Shown here: in pieces, positions 6,186-14,950 of the stretch | Position numbering within the stretch: position 1 is the first letter of the stretch | Layout of the letters: each line of letters opens with the position of its first letter | Source of the DNA: Methanococcoides seepicolus | Lineage (GTDB): Archaea; Halobacteriota; Methanosarcinia; Methanosarcinales; Methanosarcinaceae | DNA length: 41,519 nt | Assembly: GCF_023684405.1 (NCBI RefSeq) | Contig: NZ_JAGSOI010000017.1 | Location: 1-41,519, forward strand | Direction: 5' to 3' | Notes under the pieces: generated by a model | Told to the model about the DNA's origin: nothing | The model's database searches: none | What the model saw: the letters and a program-made list of their open reading frames with translations, nothing else | Translations under genes and position numbers: made by a program

Positions 6186-9100
6186 ATGACAGAAAACGGT
6201 CGTTTTGTCTCTATTGAAGATCTAGTGAACAAGGGGGAAGAGAAATACAAGTTCCTCATAGAGAATACAAGTGATATACTCTACATAGTGAATTCAGAAG
6301 GAATTGTGCTCTATATCAGCCCACAGATGAATCACTATGGGATCGATCCTAAAGATGTACAGAACACTCATTTTGAGGACCACGTATACCCGGATGATCG
6401 TGAAAGGCTCATTGATGATTTCCATAAGACGATGGAAAGTCGTAGAGCTTTTAATACAACTTTCAGATTGGTCGATAGCGAAGGAAATCCGCATTGGATG
6501 GAAACCCTGCCACAGTTCCAGAGCAATAAAGATGGCAGCTCAGCAGGCATAATTGGAGTTCTCAGAGATATAACAGAACATAAGCTCACGGAAGAGGATC
6601 TGCGGACATATCGCACACATCTTGAAAAGCTTGTTGATGAAAGGACCGCTGAACTGACAAAGGCAAACGAGGACCTAAAAAAGAAAATTGAGGAACGAAA
6701 GGAAATTGAAGCTTCCCTGAAAGAAGAGAAGGCCCGTTCAGACAGTATATTGCATGTGGCTCCAATCGGAATTGGAAAAGTCATTGGTCGGAAGATATTG
6801 GAAGTGAACGATGAAGTCTGTCGTATGACAGGATACCAACGATCAGAAATGATAGGACAGGATACCCAGAGATTCTACATTTCCAATGAAGATTACAAAA
6901 AGGCCGGGAAAGAGATATACACCAATCTAACTGAAAAACGAATAGCTACCGTAGAGTATCCTTTCAAAAGGAAGAACGGGCAGATAATAGATATACTGCT
7001 TAATTTTGCTCTTGCGGACCCTGAAGATGCTTCAAAAGGGTATATTTTCACAATGCAGGATATCACTGAGAAAAAGCTTGCTGAAAGGACCATTAGGGAA
7101 AAGGAAGCAAAGAACAGAAGTATCTTCCTTGCCACACCGATCGGAATTGGTGTTGTCTGGGACAGGGTATTCAAAGATGTGAATTAGGGATTCTGTGACA
7201 TTGTAGGCTACTCAAGAGAAGAGCTCATCGGAAGGAACGTAATGATATGTTACGATTCCGAAGAGGAGTACAATAAAGTTGGTACTGAGCTTATTAAGCT
7301 TATAAAAGACAGAACAACGGTAACTGTCGAAACAAAGCTCAGAAAAAAGGAAGGAAAACCTATTGACGTGCTACTAACAGTAGCCCTTGTAGATCCCAAC
7401 GATCCCGAAGTAGGAATGACCTTTACCGCACAGGACATCACCGAACAGAAAAGGATAGCCCTGGAAAAAGAGAAGAAAGAGCGACATATTCGCAGTATAT
7501 TCCAGGCAACACCAACCGGAATAGGGATCACATGGGCACGCAAGCTCCTCGATGTCAATGACAAACTGTATAAAATGTTCGGATATACAAAGGATGAACT
7601 TATCGGACAGGATACTGAGATCCTATATCCAAGCCGTGAAGAATATGAACGTGTCGGCAAAGAACTGAAGAGAATTATCGATAGCAAGAAACCGGGATTA
7701 ATAGAATCACAATGGGTTTGCAAAAACGGGGATATCAGAGATATCTATATGACATTTGCACTTATCGATGTTAATGACCCTTCGGCAGGAGTTACCTTTA
7801 CAGTGCAGGATTTTACAGAGAAAAAACTTGCCGAAGAAGATCTGTACAGACTTAACCAATTCCAGCAGACCATCATTGAAAGTGCAGATGTCTTGATAAA
7901 TGTCCTCAACAAGGATGCAGAGGTAATTGTTTGGAACAATGCTGCAGAGGCCATAAGTGGATATTCCAGGGAAGAAGTACTTGGAACCACAAAAATATGG
8001 GATCTCTTATATCCTGATAAAAAATATAGAAATGAGATCTTCGCCATAGCTACTGCCATCATAAACGAAGGACAGAAGGTATCAGGATTTGAAACCGTGA
8101 TCAAGAGAAAAGATGGAAATAAGCGCATAATATCATGGAATTCACGGGACCTTCTTGATGAGAGCGGCGAGACCATTGGCTCAATTGCAATTGGAAATGA
8201 CATCACTAGGCAAAAAGAAGCCGAGAAGGTGAAAAAACAACAAGTTCATTTCATGCAGGAACTTATCGATGCCATTCCAGTGCCAATATTCTATAAAGAC
8301 AAGGACGGAATCTACCTTGGATGCAACGATACTTTTGCAGAATTCACAGGCATTCCAAAAGAGGATATGATCGGAAAAGGTGTCTATGAGCTGTACGAGA
8401 AAGATATCGCAGAGAAGTACAATAAGATGAATACGGAGCTCATTGAAAAGGGAGGGACTCAGACATACGAGTACTACTTGCGATCAGTTTCCGGACAAAA
8501 CCGCGCAGTTATTTTTAACAATTCTATTTTCACAGATATAGATGGTAACGTTGCAGGACAGATCGGCGCAGTTTTCGATATAACAGAGCGTAAAGAGGCA
8601 GAGGAAGCCCAAAGAAAGCACGCCCATTTCATGCAGGAACTACTTGAAGCGATCCCTGCACCTGTGTACTATAAAGATAGGAATGGGAACTATCTTGGCT
8701 GCAACAGGGCCTTTGAGACATTTTCCGGTTCAAAATGTGAGGATATGGTAGGAAAGAACGCATATGAGGTATATGATGAAAAGCAGGCTGAAGAATACCA
8801 CCATATGGACCGGGAACTTGTGAAGAACGGCGGAACACAGACATACGAATCTGAAGTCGTTTACAGAGGGGATAGGACAGAACGTAATGTCCTTTTCAAT
8901 AAGTCAGTTTTCACTGACATGAATGGAGAAACTGCAGGACTTATAGGAGTTATCCTTGACATTACTCAGCGCGTGAGATCAGAAAACGAATTGAAAAAAC
9001 AGCTTCATTTCCTCCAGGAACTGATGGACGCTACACCTGCACCGATGTTCTATAAAGACAAAAAAGGACTATATATCGGATGTAACAAAGCTTTTGAAGA

Positions 9101-10067
9101 TATGACAGCTCATAAGAAAGAGGAAATTATTGGAAAAAGTGTATATGAGCTTTGTCAAAATGATCTTGCTTATAAATATCACGAAATGGATATGGAACTC
9201 ATGGCCAATGGAGGAATCCAGATATATGAAAGTCAGGTCGAAAATCCAGTGACAAAAAGCAGACAAGATGTGATATTCCACAAATCGGTCTTCACGGATA
9301 TGAATGGAGAAACGTTAGGACTTATTGGAGCCATCCTTGATATCACAGAACGTGTCAGGTCCGAAAAACTGCTTAAAAAATACTCTGAAGAACTTGAGCA
9401 TTCAAATGAACTCAAAGATATCTTTACAGACATCATGCGACATGACCTTTTGAACCACGCGACTGTGATAAGTGGATATACATACATGATGCTTTCTTCA
9501 GAAGATGATGAAACGAAGCTGAAAAGATTGGGAAAGATCGATCTCAGTACCAAAAATCTTATTGAACTTATTGAAAGTGCAGCTGCTTTTGCCAAACTGG
9601 AATCTACCGATGATCTGGAGTTTGAAGCCATTGATGTTGGTAATATGATAAATGGCATTATAGCCAACTTTGAGTATCAGGCAGAAGAAAAAGGTGTGGA
9701 TATCAGGATAATTTCGGAAGGGCCATGCACTGCACTTGCAAATCCAATGATAGAGGAAGTTTTCGTCAATTTAATATCAAATGCATTGAAATACGGATCT
9801 GACAAAGGGGACATAGGGGTCCGAATTGAAGATGCGGACGATAACTGTAAGATCGCGGTCACTGATTCAGGCGAAGGTATTTCCGACAAAGACAAGCCAT
9901 TGGTATTCGAGCGTTTCAAACGTGTGGGAAACAAGAGTATAAAGGGAAGCGGCCTTGGACTTGCTATCGTAAAAAGGATAGTTGACCTGCATAAAGGAAA
10001 GGTTGGTGTGGAAGATAATCCTGAAGGACAAGGTAGTATGTTCTGGGTCACATTGAAAAAAGCATAA
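6186..10067 (+). CDS. Giant multi-PAS sensor histidine kinase with one in-frame TAG codon
   Basis: The frame runs 1294 codons with a single TAG at 7185-7187 (codon 334). Without readthrough it gives a 333-residue PAS fragment and an orphan kinase half. The whole protein has about eight tandem PAS/PAC units (roughly residues 24-132, 185-302, 308-425, 432-550, 556-675, 683-800, 805-925, 930-1050), a coiled coil at about 138-185, a dimerisation helix with the phospho-acceptor His1086 (MRHDLLNH), and an ATPase domain with NLISNALKYG, DSGEGIS and GSGLGLAIVKRI. No membrane segment is seen, so it is cytosolic. The TAG lies in PAS 3 where the sibling PAS units have VND. Either UAG is decoded as pyrrolysine, or this is a fresh nonsense allele. 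No response regulator is adjacent. A cytochrome b5-like gene follows 47 bases later. Confidence 0.85.
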
Positions 10068-10114
10068 ATAATTATTAGGACATAGTAAAGATATAGAAAA
10101 AGGGGAGGAATCAA

Positions 10115-10348
10115 ATGGAAGAATTCACAACAGAGGAACTTGCAAAATACAACGGCAAAGATGGAGAAAAATGCTATTTTGCATATAAGGGGAAGGTCTA
10201 TGACGTAACCGATAGCATGTTATGGGAGGACGGCGACCATCAGGGAATGCATGACGGAGGCATTGACCTTACCGAGGACCAGGAAGATGCACCCCATGAT
10301 GATGATGTACTGGAAGATTTCACAGTAGTGGGAATTTTAAAGGACTGA
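10115..10348 (+). CDS. Small cytochrome b5-like heme-binding domain protein
   Basis: A 77-residue single-domain protein resembling the predicted heme/steroid-binding (Cyt-b5) family. It begins EEFTTEELAKYNGKDGEKCY, followed by AYKGKVYDVTDS, the classic start of the b5 fold, and has histidines in GDHQGMHDGG and APHDDD that could act as heme ligands. It lacks a signal peptide or membrane anchor. GGGGAGGAAT lies just before the ATG. It follows the sensor kinase in the same orientation, so it may be co-transcribed. A heme or redox partnership with the PAS kinase is possible but unproven. A hairpin follows the stop. Confidence 0.82.
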   Translation: MEEFTTEELAKYNGKDGEKCYFAYKGKVYDVTDSMLWEDGDHQGMHDGGIDLTEDQEDAPHDDDVLEDFTVVGILKD

Positions 10349-10363
10349 AACCTTCTTTTTTTC

Positions 10364-10389
10364 GAGGCTTTGGTAGCCTCATTTTATTT
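10364..10389 (+). terminator. Hairpin terminator after the cytochrome b5-like gene
   Basis: Perfect 6-bp stem GAGGCT / AGCCTC with a 5-base loop, followed by ATTTTATTTT. It lies 16 bases after the stop codon. Confidence 0.6.
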
Positions 10390-10507
10390 TGTTCTGGGTA
10401 ATAAACTCAAGAGCGGGCAGCATTTTTTTGAACGATTGTGTCCGAAATGTACATTCCCAACCACAATAGATTCACAATAAGGCAATTTTTGCCCTTTTAA
10501 TGAAAAG

Positions 10508-10516
10508 TTATATAAA
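10508..10516 (+). promoter_or_regulatory. TATA box of the coenzyme M operon
   Basis: TTATATAAA preceded by a purine-rich TGAAAAG stretch that could be a BRE. Its spacing to the ATG at 10538 puts transcription start only a few bases before the first codon, so the operon mRNA is probably leaderless or nearly so. No ribosome site is visible before the first gene, which agrees with this. Confidence 0.65.
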
Positions 10517-10537
10517 CATATTTTCCGACTTGCACCC

Positions 10538-11791
10538 ATGAACAAATATATTGTGAAATGCCCCGGATGCGGAGAAGTTCGTGACCCATACGCATTACAC
10601 TGCCCTGATGATGATGCATTACCACGTACCGAATACTTCAAAAAGCAGATCGAGCCAACCGATATGCCGGGAATATGGAGATATTACGATTGGCTGCCTG
10701 TAAACGGCATAATCAAGAAGGGGTCCGGCAGACCTGTGACCTACAAAAGCGAAGGGTTTGCAAAAGAACTGGGATTAAGCGATCTGAATATAACTTTCAA
10801 TGGATACTGGCCTGAAAAGGAGGGTGCCATAAGAACATGCAGTTTTAAAGACCTTGAATCGTTCCCAACCATGCAGCGCCTTATGGAACACAATGAGAAG
10901 AGGGTGCTTGTTGTGGCATCTGCAGGCAATACTGCAAGGGCATTTGCCTATGTAGCATCAATAACAGGATATCCATTATTGCTCATAGTTCCAAAGAACA
11001 GTACCCATCGGCTCTGGACAACTGAAGAGGATACATCTTCGGTCTGTACGGTAACGGTAGATGGTGATTACTACCAGGCCATTGCAATGGCAGAAAAGAT
11101 AGCATCAAGGGATGGTTTTGTCAGTGAAGGCGGAGCACGCAACGTTGCCAGACGCGATGGAATGGGAACCGTGATGCTTGATGCTGTTCTCACTACAAAG
11201 AGCCTACCACAGCATTATTTCCAGGCTGTCGGAAGCGGTACTGGTGGTATATCCGCCTGGGAAGCATCCATGAGGCTAATAGAGGATGGTCGTTTCGGGA
11301 ATAATATGCCACGCCTTCATCTTGCACAAAACCTACCATGTGCCCCTCTTTATTCAACCTGGACAGGCGAACAGACCAATGGGAAATGCCCCGAAGAGAT
11401 GTACGATGATGTGCTGTTCAACAGAAAGCCACCATACGGAGCCGCCGGTGGTGTGAAAGATGCACTAGATGACACTAATGGGATCATCTACGGAATAACG
11501 AACAAAGAAGCTGACAAGGCGAGAAAGCTCTTTGAAGAGAACGAAGGCATTGACATATTGCCTGCTCCTGCAATTGCCTGTGCAGCTATTATGAAAGCTC
11601 TGGAGAAAGGCGAGATAAAGGCTGATGAAAGTATTGTTCTGAACATTACAGGAGGGGGGCAGAAACGACTGGAAGAAGAATTATCAACCCGACAGTTGAG
11701 TGTTGATCTTGCAGTGTCCCCTGATGATGCGGATGCAGAGAACAAGATATTGGAAAAGGTCACTGAACTTTTAAAGAACAGAGGTTATTGA
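10538..11791 (+). CDS. Cysteate synthase (threonine-synthase paralogue)
   Basis: A 417-residue PLP enzyme of the threonine synthase family. In the Methanosarcinales this paralogue makes L-cysteate from O-phosphoserine and sulfite, the first committed step of coenzyme M synthesis in these organisms. The N terminus has a zinc-finger-like CPGCGEVRDPYALHC; the PLP lysine is Lys104 in CSFKDLESFPT; glycine-rich PLP-phosphate loops appear as VGSGTGGISAWEA and NITGGGQKRL. A true threonine synthase is possible on sequence alone, but comD and comE four and five genes downstream in the same operon decide for cysteate synthase. Its stop is directly followed by the next ATG (TGAATG). Confidence 0.92.
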   Translation: MNKYIVKCPGCGEVRDPYALHCPDDDALPRTEYFKKQIEPTDMPGIWRYYDWLPVNGIIKKGSGRPVTYKSEGFAKELGLSDLNITFNGYWPEKEGAIRTCSFKDLESFPTMQRLMEHNEKRVLVVASAGNTARAFAYVASITGYPLLLIVPKNSTHRLWTTEEDTSSVCTVTVDGDYYQAIAMAEKIASRDGFVSEGGARNVARRDGMGTVMLDAVLTTKSLPQHYFQAVGSGTGGISAWEASMRLIEDGRFGNNMPRLHLAQNLPCAPLYSTWTGEQTNGKCPEEMYDDVLFNRKPPYGAAGGVKDALDDTNGIIYGITNKEADKARKLFEENEGIDILPAPAIACAAIMKALEKGEIKADESIVLNITGGGQKRLEEELSTRQLSVDLAVSPDDADAENKILEKVTELLKNRGY

Positions 11792-12556
11792 ATGAACAGT
11801 ACCATCAAACTGACCATCGTGGGCGGCATTGATAAAACAGGAATAGAAGAAGCTGTAAAGATCGTTGAAGTGAACCCCGGAGATATTCTGGGAATAGTCG
11901 GACCCACAGGGTCTGGAAAAAGTACCCTTATAGATGACATTGAGCAGCTCGCACAGGGCGATACTCCGACACAGCGCAGGATATTGATAAACGATACCGA
12001 GCCTGAAATGGGACTCAGAGTAGACCCACGCCGGAAACTGATAGCACAACTTTCCCAGAACATGCATTTTCTTGCTGATATGACCGTTTCGGAATTTATC
12101 CAGATGCATGCCCGGAGTCGTGGAAAGGACCCGGAACTCATGCATCGTGTCATCGAACTGGCAAACCGCCTCACGGGAGAGCCAATACATGAAGATGAAC
12201 AGCTTACGGTCTTAAGCGGAGGTCAATCCCGCTCCCTTATGACAGCGGATATTGCGGTCATCAGTGATTCCCCTATCGTGCTTATCGATGAGATCGAGAA
12301 TGCGGGCATCAAGAAACAGGAAGCACTAAGCTTACTATCCGGTGAAGGGAAAATAGTAGTGGTAGTGACACATGATCCGGTACTTGCACTAATGGCATCC
12401 CGCAGGATAGTCATCAGAAATGGCGGAATGTGTGATATCATAACCACAAGTGCTGAAGAAAAAAATATGTGTAACCGTGTTTCAGAGGTAGATGACTGGC
12501 TGATGGACCTGCGTGAGATAATAAGGCGCGGAGACCTGGTAGAAGGTGTGGCATGA
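11792..12556 (+). CDS. Soluble ABC-type ATPase of the coenzyme M operon, function unknown
   Basis: A 254-residue ABC ATPase with every motif in place: Walker [10 protein letters not shown] (about residues 37-45), signature LSGGQSRSL, Walker [11 protein letters not shown] and switch histidine VVTHDP. There is no membrane domain, and no permease or binding protein gene is near, so it is not an ordinary importer. It begins at the base after the cysteate synthase stop and overlaps the next gene by ATGA. Together with the following GTPase and Fe-S protein it forms a three-gene set inside the coenzyme M operon. A role as an ATP-driven assembly, sulfur-delivery or reductive-activation factor is inference. 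Family assignment is secure; function is not. Confidence 0.85.
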   Translation: MNSTIKLTIVGGIDKTGIEEAVKIVEVNPGDILGIVGPTGSGKSTLIDDIEQLAQGDTPTQRRILINDTEPEMGLRVDPRRKLIAQLSQNMHFLADMTVSEFIQMHARSRGKDPELMHRVIELANRLTGEPIHEDEQLTVLSGGQSRSLMTADIAVISDSPIVLIDEIENAGIKKQEALSLLSGEGKIVVVVTHDPVLALMASRRIVIRNGGMCDIITTSAEEKNMCNRVSEVDDWLMDLREIIRRGDLVEGVA

Positions 12557-13251
12557 AACTTGTAGTGGTTGCAGGAACCCCGGGTTCCGGAAAAACGTCA
12601 GTATTACTGCATACGATAAAGGCATTGATAAGAAGAGAAAACAAACCGGCCGTTGTCAAGGTGGATTGCCTCTGGACAGATGACGATAAGAGATTTGGAA
12701 GGCTTGGAGTTCCCATACGTGTAGGCCTTGCAAAAGATATGTGTCCTGACCATTTTACCATATATAACACCGAGCCAATGCTCAAATGGGCAGAAGAAGA
12801 AGGTGCCGATGTGCTGCTCAATGAGACCGCAGGATTGTGCCTGAGGTGTGCACCATATCCGGACTCCTGCCTTGCTGTCTGCGTAATCGATGTTACCACA
12901 GGCCCGAACACACCTTTGAAAGTAGGACCACTGCTCACCACCGCCGATGTTGTGGTGATGACAAAAGGAGATATTGTCTCACAGGCAGAACGTGAAGTGT
13001 TCAGAGAGAGAGTTTTGGAAGTTAATCCTGATAGCATGGTCATCGAAGCCAACGGCCTTACAGGCAAAGGTTCTATCGAACTTGCCGAGCTGATAGAAAA
13101 CAGCGTCGAAACAAGAGAGGGCATGGAGTTGCGATACAGTCCACCGCTTGCTATCTGTACACTTTGCAGTGGCGAAAAACGTGTGGAACGTAAGTATCAC
13201 ATGGGAGTTCTACGACATCTGGATGGTTTCATGGAATACAAGGGGGAATGA
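12553..13251 (+). CDS. G3E/HypB-CooC-like GTPase of the coenzyme M operon
   Basis: A 232-residue P-loop NTPase resembling the G3E metallochaperone GTPases (HypB, UreG, CobW). The P-loop is [10 protein letters not shown] near the N terminus, the switch region has VKVDC and LLNETAGLC, and the base-specificity motif appears as MTKGD in place of NKxD. Cysteines cluster at [12 protein letters not shown] (about residues 95-106) and at CTLCSGEK near the end, suggesting metal or Fe-S binding. G3E proteins insert metals or complex cofactors into enzymes, so the neighbouring Fe-S enzymes are possible clients. It overlaps the ABC gene by four bases and ends three bases before the next start. Confidence 0.82.
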   Translation: MKLVVVAGTPGSGKTSVLLHTIKALIRRENKPAVVKVDCLWTDDDKRFGRLGVPIRVGLAKDMCPDHFTIYNTEPMLKWAEEEGADVLLNETAGLCLRCAPYPDSCLAVCVIDVTTGPNTPLKVGPLLTTADVVVMTKGDIVSQAEREVFRERVLEVNPDSMVIEANGLTGKGSIELAELIENSVETREGMELRYSPPLAICTLCSGEKRVERKYHMGVLRHLDGFMEYKGE

Positions 13252-13254
13252 GCA

Positions 13255-13881
13255 TTGGATGACCTATTGGAACTCCTTCCTGGATATAATTGCGGCAAAT
13301 GCGGATACCAGCAATGCAGGGACCTTGCTGAGAACATTAGAACAGCCGATGATATCGGTCGTTGCCCGTTCATGGGAAAACAGCAATTCGCAAAGAACAG
13401 GAAGAAGTTGAAAGAACTTCTGAAAACAACGGTCAAACGGCTGGACATTGTTGGCGTTATTGACGGACTCGAAGCTGATTTCACCCTTGCACCGCTTGAT
13501 GGTGAGCCGACCTGCAGAGAAGACATTCATCCCATAGATGGTACCGAGTTCAAAGCAGGCGACTTTGTAAGATATAGACCCCTTGGCTGTCCAATAACAC
13601 ATTTCGCAAAGGTGATTGCATCAGGAAGAGGAATGACCACGATCCACATGGTGGGTCCACAACAACGTCTTGGAAATGAAGATATTGAGTTCATCGATGG
13701 TGGGATCTGCCTGATATTCGCTTTTGATGGGAAGATCGAGCAAGGACGCATCCCAAAGGTCGGTGAGACCGTGAAGTTCATCCCCACACTCTGCATGATG
13801 CAAAAGGTGCACTCCGGTATTGTTGTCGGCATAGAGGATAGGAACATAAGGATAGAAGCTATCGATCTTAAGGTGTGGTGA
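13255..13881 (+). CDS. 4Fe-4S (CODH-gamma-like) domain protein of the coenzyme M operon
   Basis: A 208-residue protein whose N terminus carries the four-cysteine motif NCGKCGYQQCRDLAENI...CPF of the Fe-S domain (PF04060 type) found in the acetyl-CoA synthase corrinoid Fe-S subunit and in activases. The rest (about residues 50-208) is a beta-rich region with no family I recognise; it repeats TxKFIPTL-like strands. The start is TTG at 13255, preceded by AGGGGGAA; no ATG fits the motif. It overlaps comD slightly if the longer comD start is used. As part of the ABC-GTPase-FeS trio, it may hand electrons or a cluster to the coenzyme M enzymes (inference). Confidence 0.8.
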   Translation: MDDLLELLPGYNCGKCGYQQCRDLAENIRTADDIGRCPFMGKQQFAKNRKKLKELLKTTVKRLDIVGVIDGLEADFTLAPLDGEPTCREDIHPIDGTEFKAGDFVRYRPLGCPITHFAKVIASGRGMTTIHMVGPQQRLGNEDIEFIDGGICLIFAFDGKIEQGRIPKVGETVKFIPTLCMMQKVHSGIVVGIEDRNIRIEAIDLKVW

Positions 13882-13886
13882 TACAA

Positions 13887-14384
13887 ATGGATGCCAGTGT
13901 AGCAGTGTTTGACGGTCTAAAAATGACAGGAGTAGACTTTGTGGTGAGTGTTCCTTGCATCAACCTAAAAGAAATATTCCCCATGATCGATGATGATCCT
14001 ACAATGCTACATATTCCGGTCACGCGTGAAGAGGAAGGTGTGGGCATCTGTGCCGGAGCTTACATGGGAGGAAGGATCCCCGCAATGCTAATGCAAAATT
14101 CGGGACTCGGAAACTCGATCAATGCTTTGGCATCATTGAACAACCTTTTTCAGATCCCACTACTCCTTATAATGAGCCACAGGGGTTGTGAAGGTGAGAC
14201 CATTTGTGCACAATACCCAATGGGACAAATGACACCTTCATTACTTGATACCCTTGACATACCATACATCGTCCCCACCATCGATACTGTGGAAGACGCA
14301 ATACACTATGCGTGGAGAATAGCCATTGAAAAAAAGAGACCGGTAGCAGTTCTTCTTGAGATCGGGTTCTGGGAGGCAGAATGA
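13887..14384 (+). CDS. comD: Sulfopyruvate decarboxylase, alpha subunit
   Basis: The 165-residue alpha subunit of the thiamine-diphosphate enzyme that converts sulfopyruvate to sulfoacetaldehyde in coenzyme M synthesis. It corresponds to the pyrimidine-binding half of the TPP decarboxylase fold: VSVPCINLKEIF, the catalytic glutamate region VTREEEGVGICAGAYMGG, and MQNSGLGNSINALASL. An earlier in-frame start at 13875 exists; the ATG at 13887 has GGTGAT four bases upstream and begins MDASVAVFDG, so it is preferred. The stop overlaps the comE start (ATGA), ensuring equal production of the two subunits. Confidence 0.95.
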   Translation: MDASVAVFDGLKMTGVDFVVSVPCINLKEIFPMIDDDPTMLHIPVTREEEGVGICAGAYMGGRIPAMLMQNSGLGNSINALASLNNLFQIPLLLIMSHRGCEGETICAQYPMGQMTPSLLDTLDIPYIVPTIDTVEDAIHYAWRIAIEKKRPVAVLLEIGFWEAE

Positions 14385-14950
14385 GACGTTTCGATGCCAT
14401 TAAAGCGATAGTCCAAAAGGTAGAAGATAAGGATTCACTCCTCATCTGCAATATTGGATACCCTTCCCGTGAACTACATGATCTGAAAGACAGGAGTGCG
14501 AATTTCTACATGCTGGGTTCAATGGGACTTTCATCATCCATCGGCCTTGGAGTTGCCCTTTCAGTTCCCAACCGACATGTCATAGCAATAGACGGGGACG
14601 GTTCGGTCCTGATGAACATGGGAAGTCTTGCCACTATTGCACACCAGCACCCTGAAAATTACCTTTTGGTGGTGATAGATAATGGAGCCTACGGTTCTAC
14701 CGGAGACCAGCTCACAGCCACAGCTCTTGGTACCGATCTCGCAATCGTTGCAAAAGGAGCTGGTATCGATGAAGTTCATAATACTTTCAGCGAAGAGGAA
14801 TTCAGGGAGAAACTAAAAAATGTTGACAGGGGAGTAATTGTGGTGCACGTTGATGCAGGAAATTCAAAAGTTCCTGTGATACACCTGACCCCTGAAAAGA
14901 TAATCGAAAGGTTCATGTCCGAATGCGCTCGACCATCGATGTCATCCTGA
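14381..14950 (+). CDS. comE: Sulfopyruvate decarboxylase, beta subunit
   Basis: The 189-residue subunit carrying the TPP-diphosphate/Mg site: GDGSVLMNMGSLATIA followed by NGAYGSTGDQ, the classic GDG...N motif of TPP enzymes, and LGSMGLSSSIGLGVAL in front. With ComD it forms the complete active site. It is the last gene of the plus-strand operon. Its last 38 bases overlap, tail to tail, the end of the marker-16 gene on the other strand, so the two transcripts must be antisense at their 3' ends. Confidence 0.95.
   Translation: MRRFDAIKAIVQKVEDKDSLLICNIGYPSRELHDLKDRSANFYMLGSMGLSSSIGLGVALSVPNRHVIAIDGDGSVLMNMGSLATIAHQHPENYLLVVIDNGAYGSTGDQLTATALGTDLAIVAKGAGIDEVHNTFSEEEFREKLKNVDRGVIVVHVDAGNSKVPVIHLTPEKIIERFMSECARPSMSS

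Noticed and set aside
7188-7241. Treating the two kinase halves as two separate genes
   Set aside because: The bases between the TAG and the next ATG keep the PAS reading frame and similarity, and no promoter or ribosome site precedes the second half.
6294-9667. Several long minus-strand reading frames inside the histidine kinase
   Set aside because: They lie antisense to clear PAS and kinase coding, have low-complexity serine/phenylalanine-rich translations and no ribosome sites.
11792-12556. ABC ATPase as part of a membrane transporter
   Set aside because: No permease or substrate-binding gene lies nearby and the gene is embedded in a biosynthetic operon.
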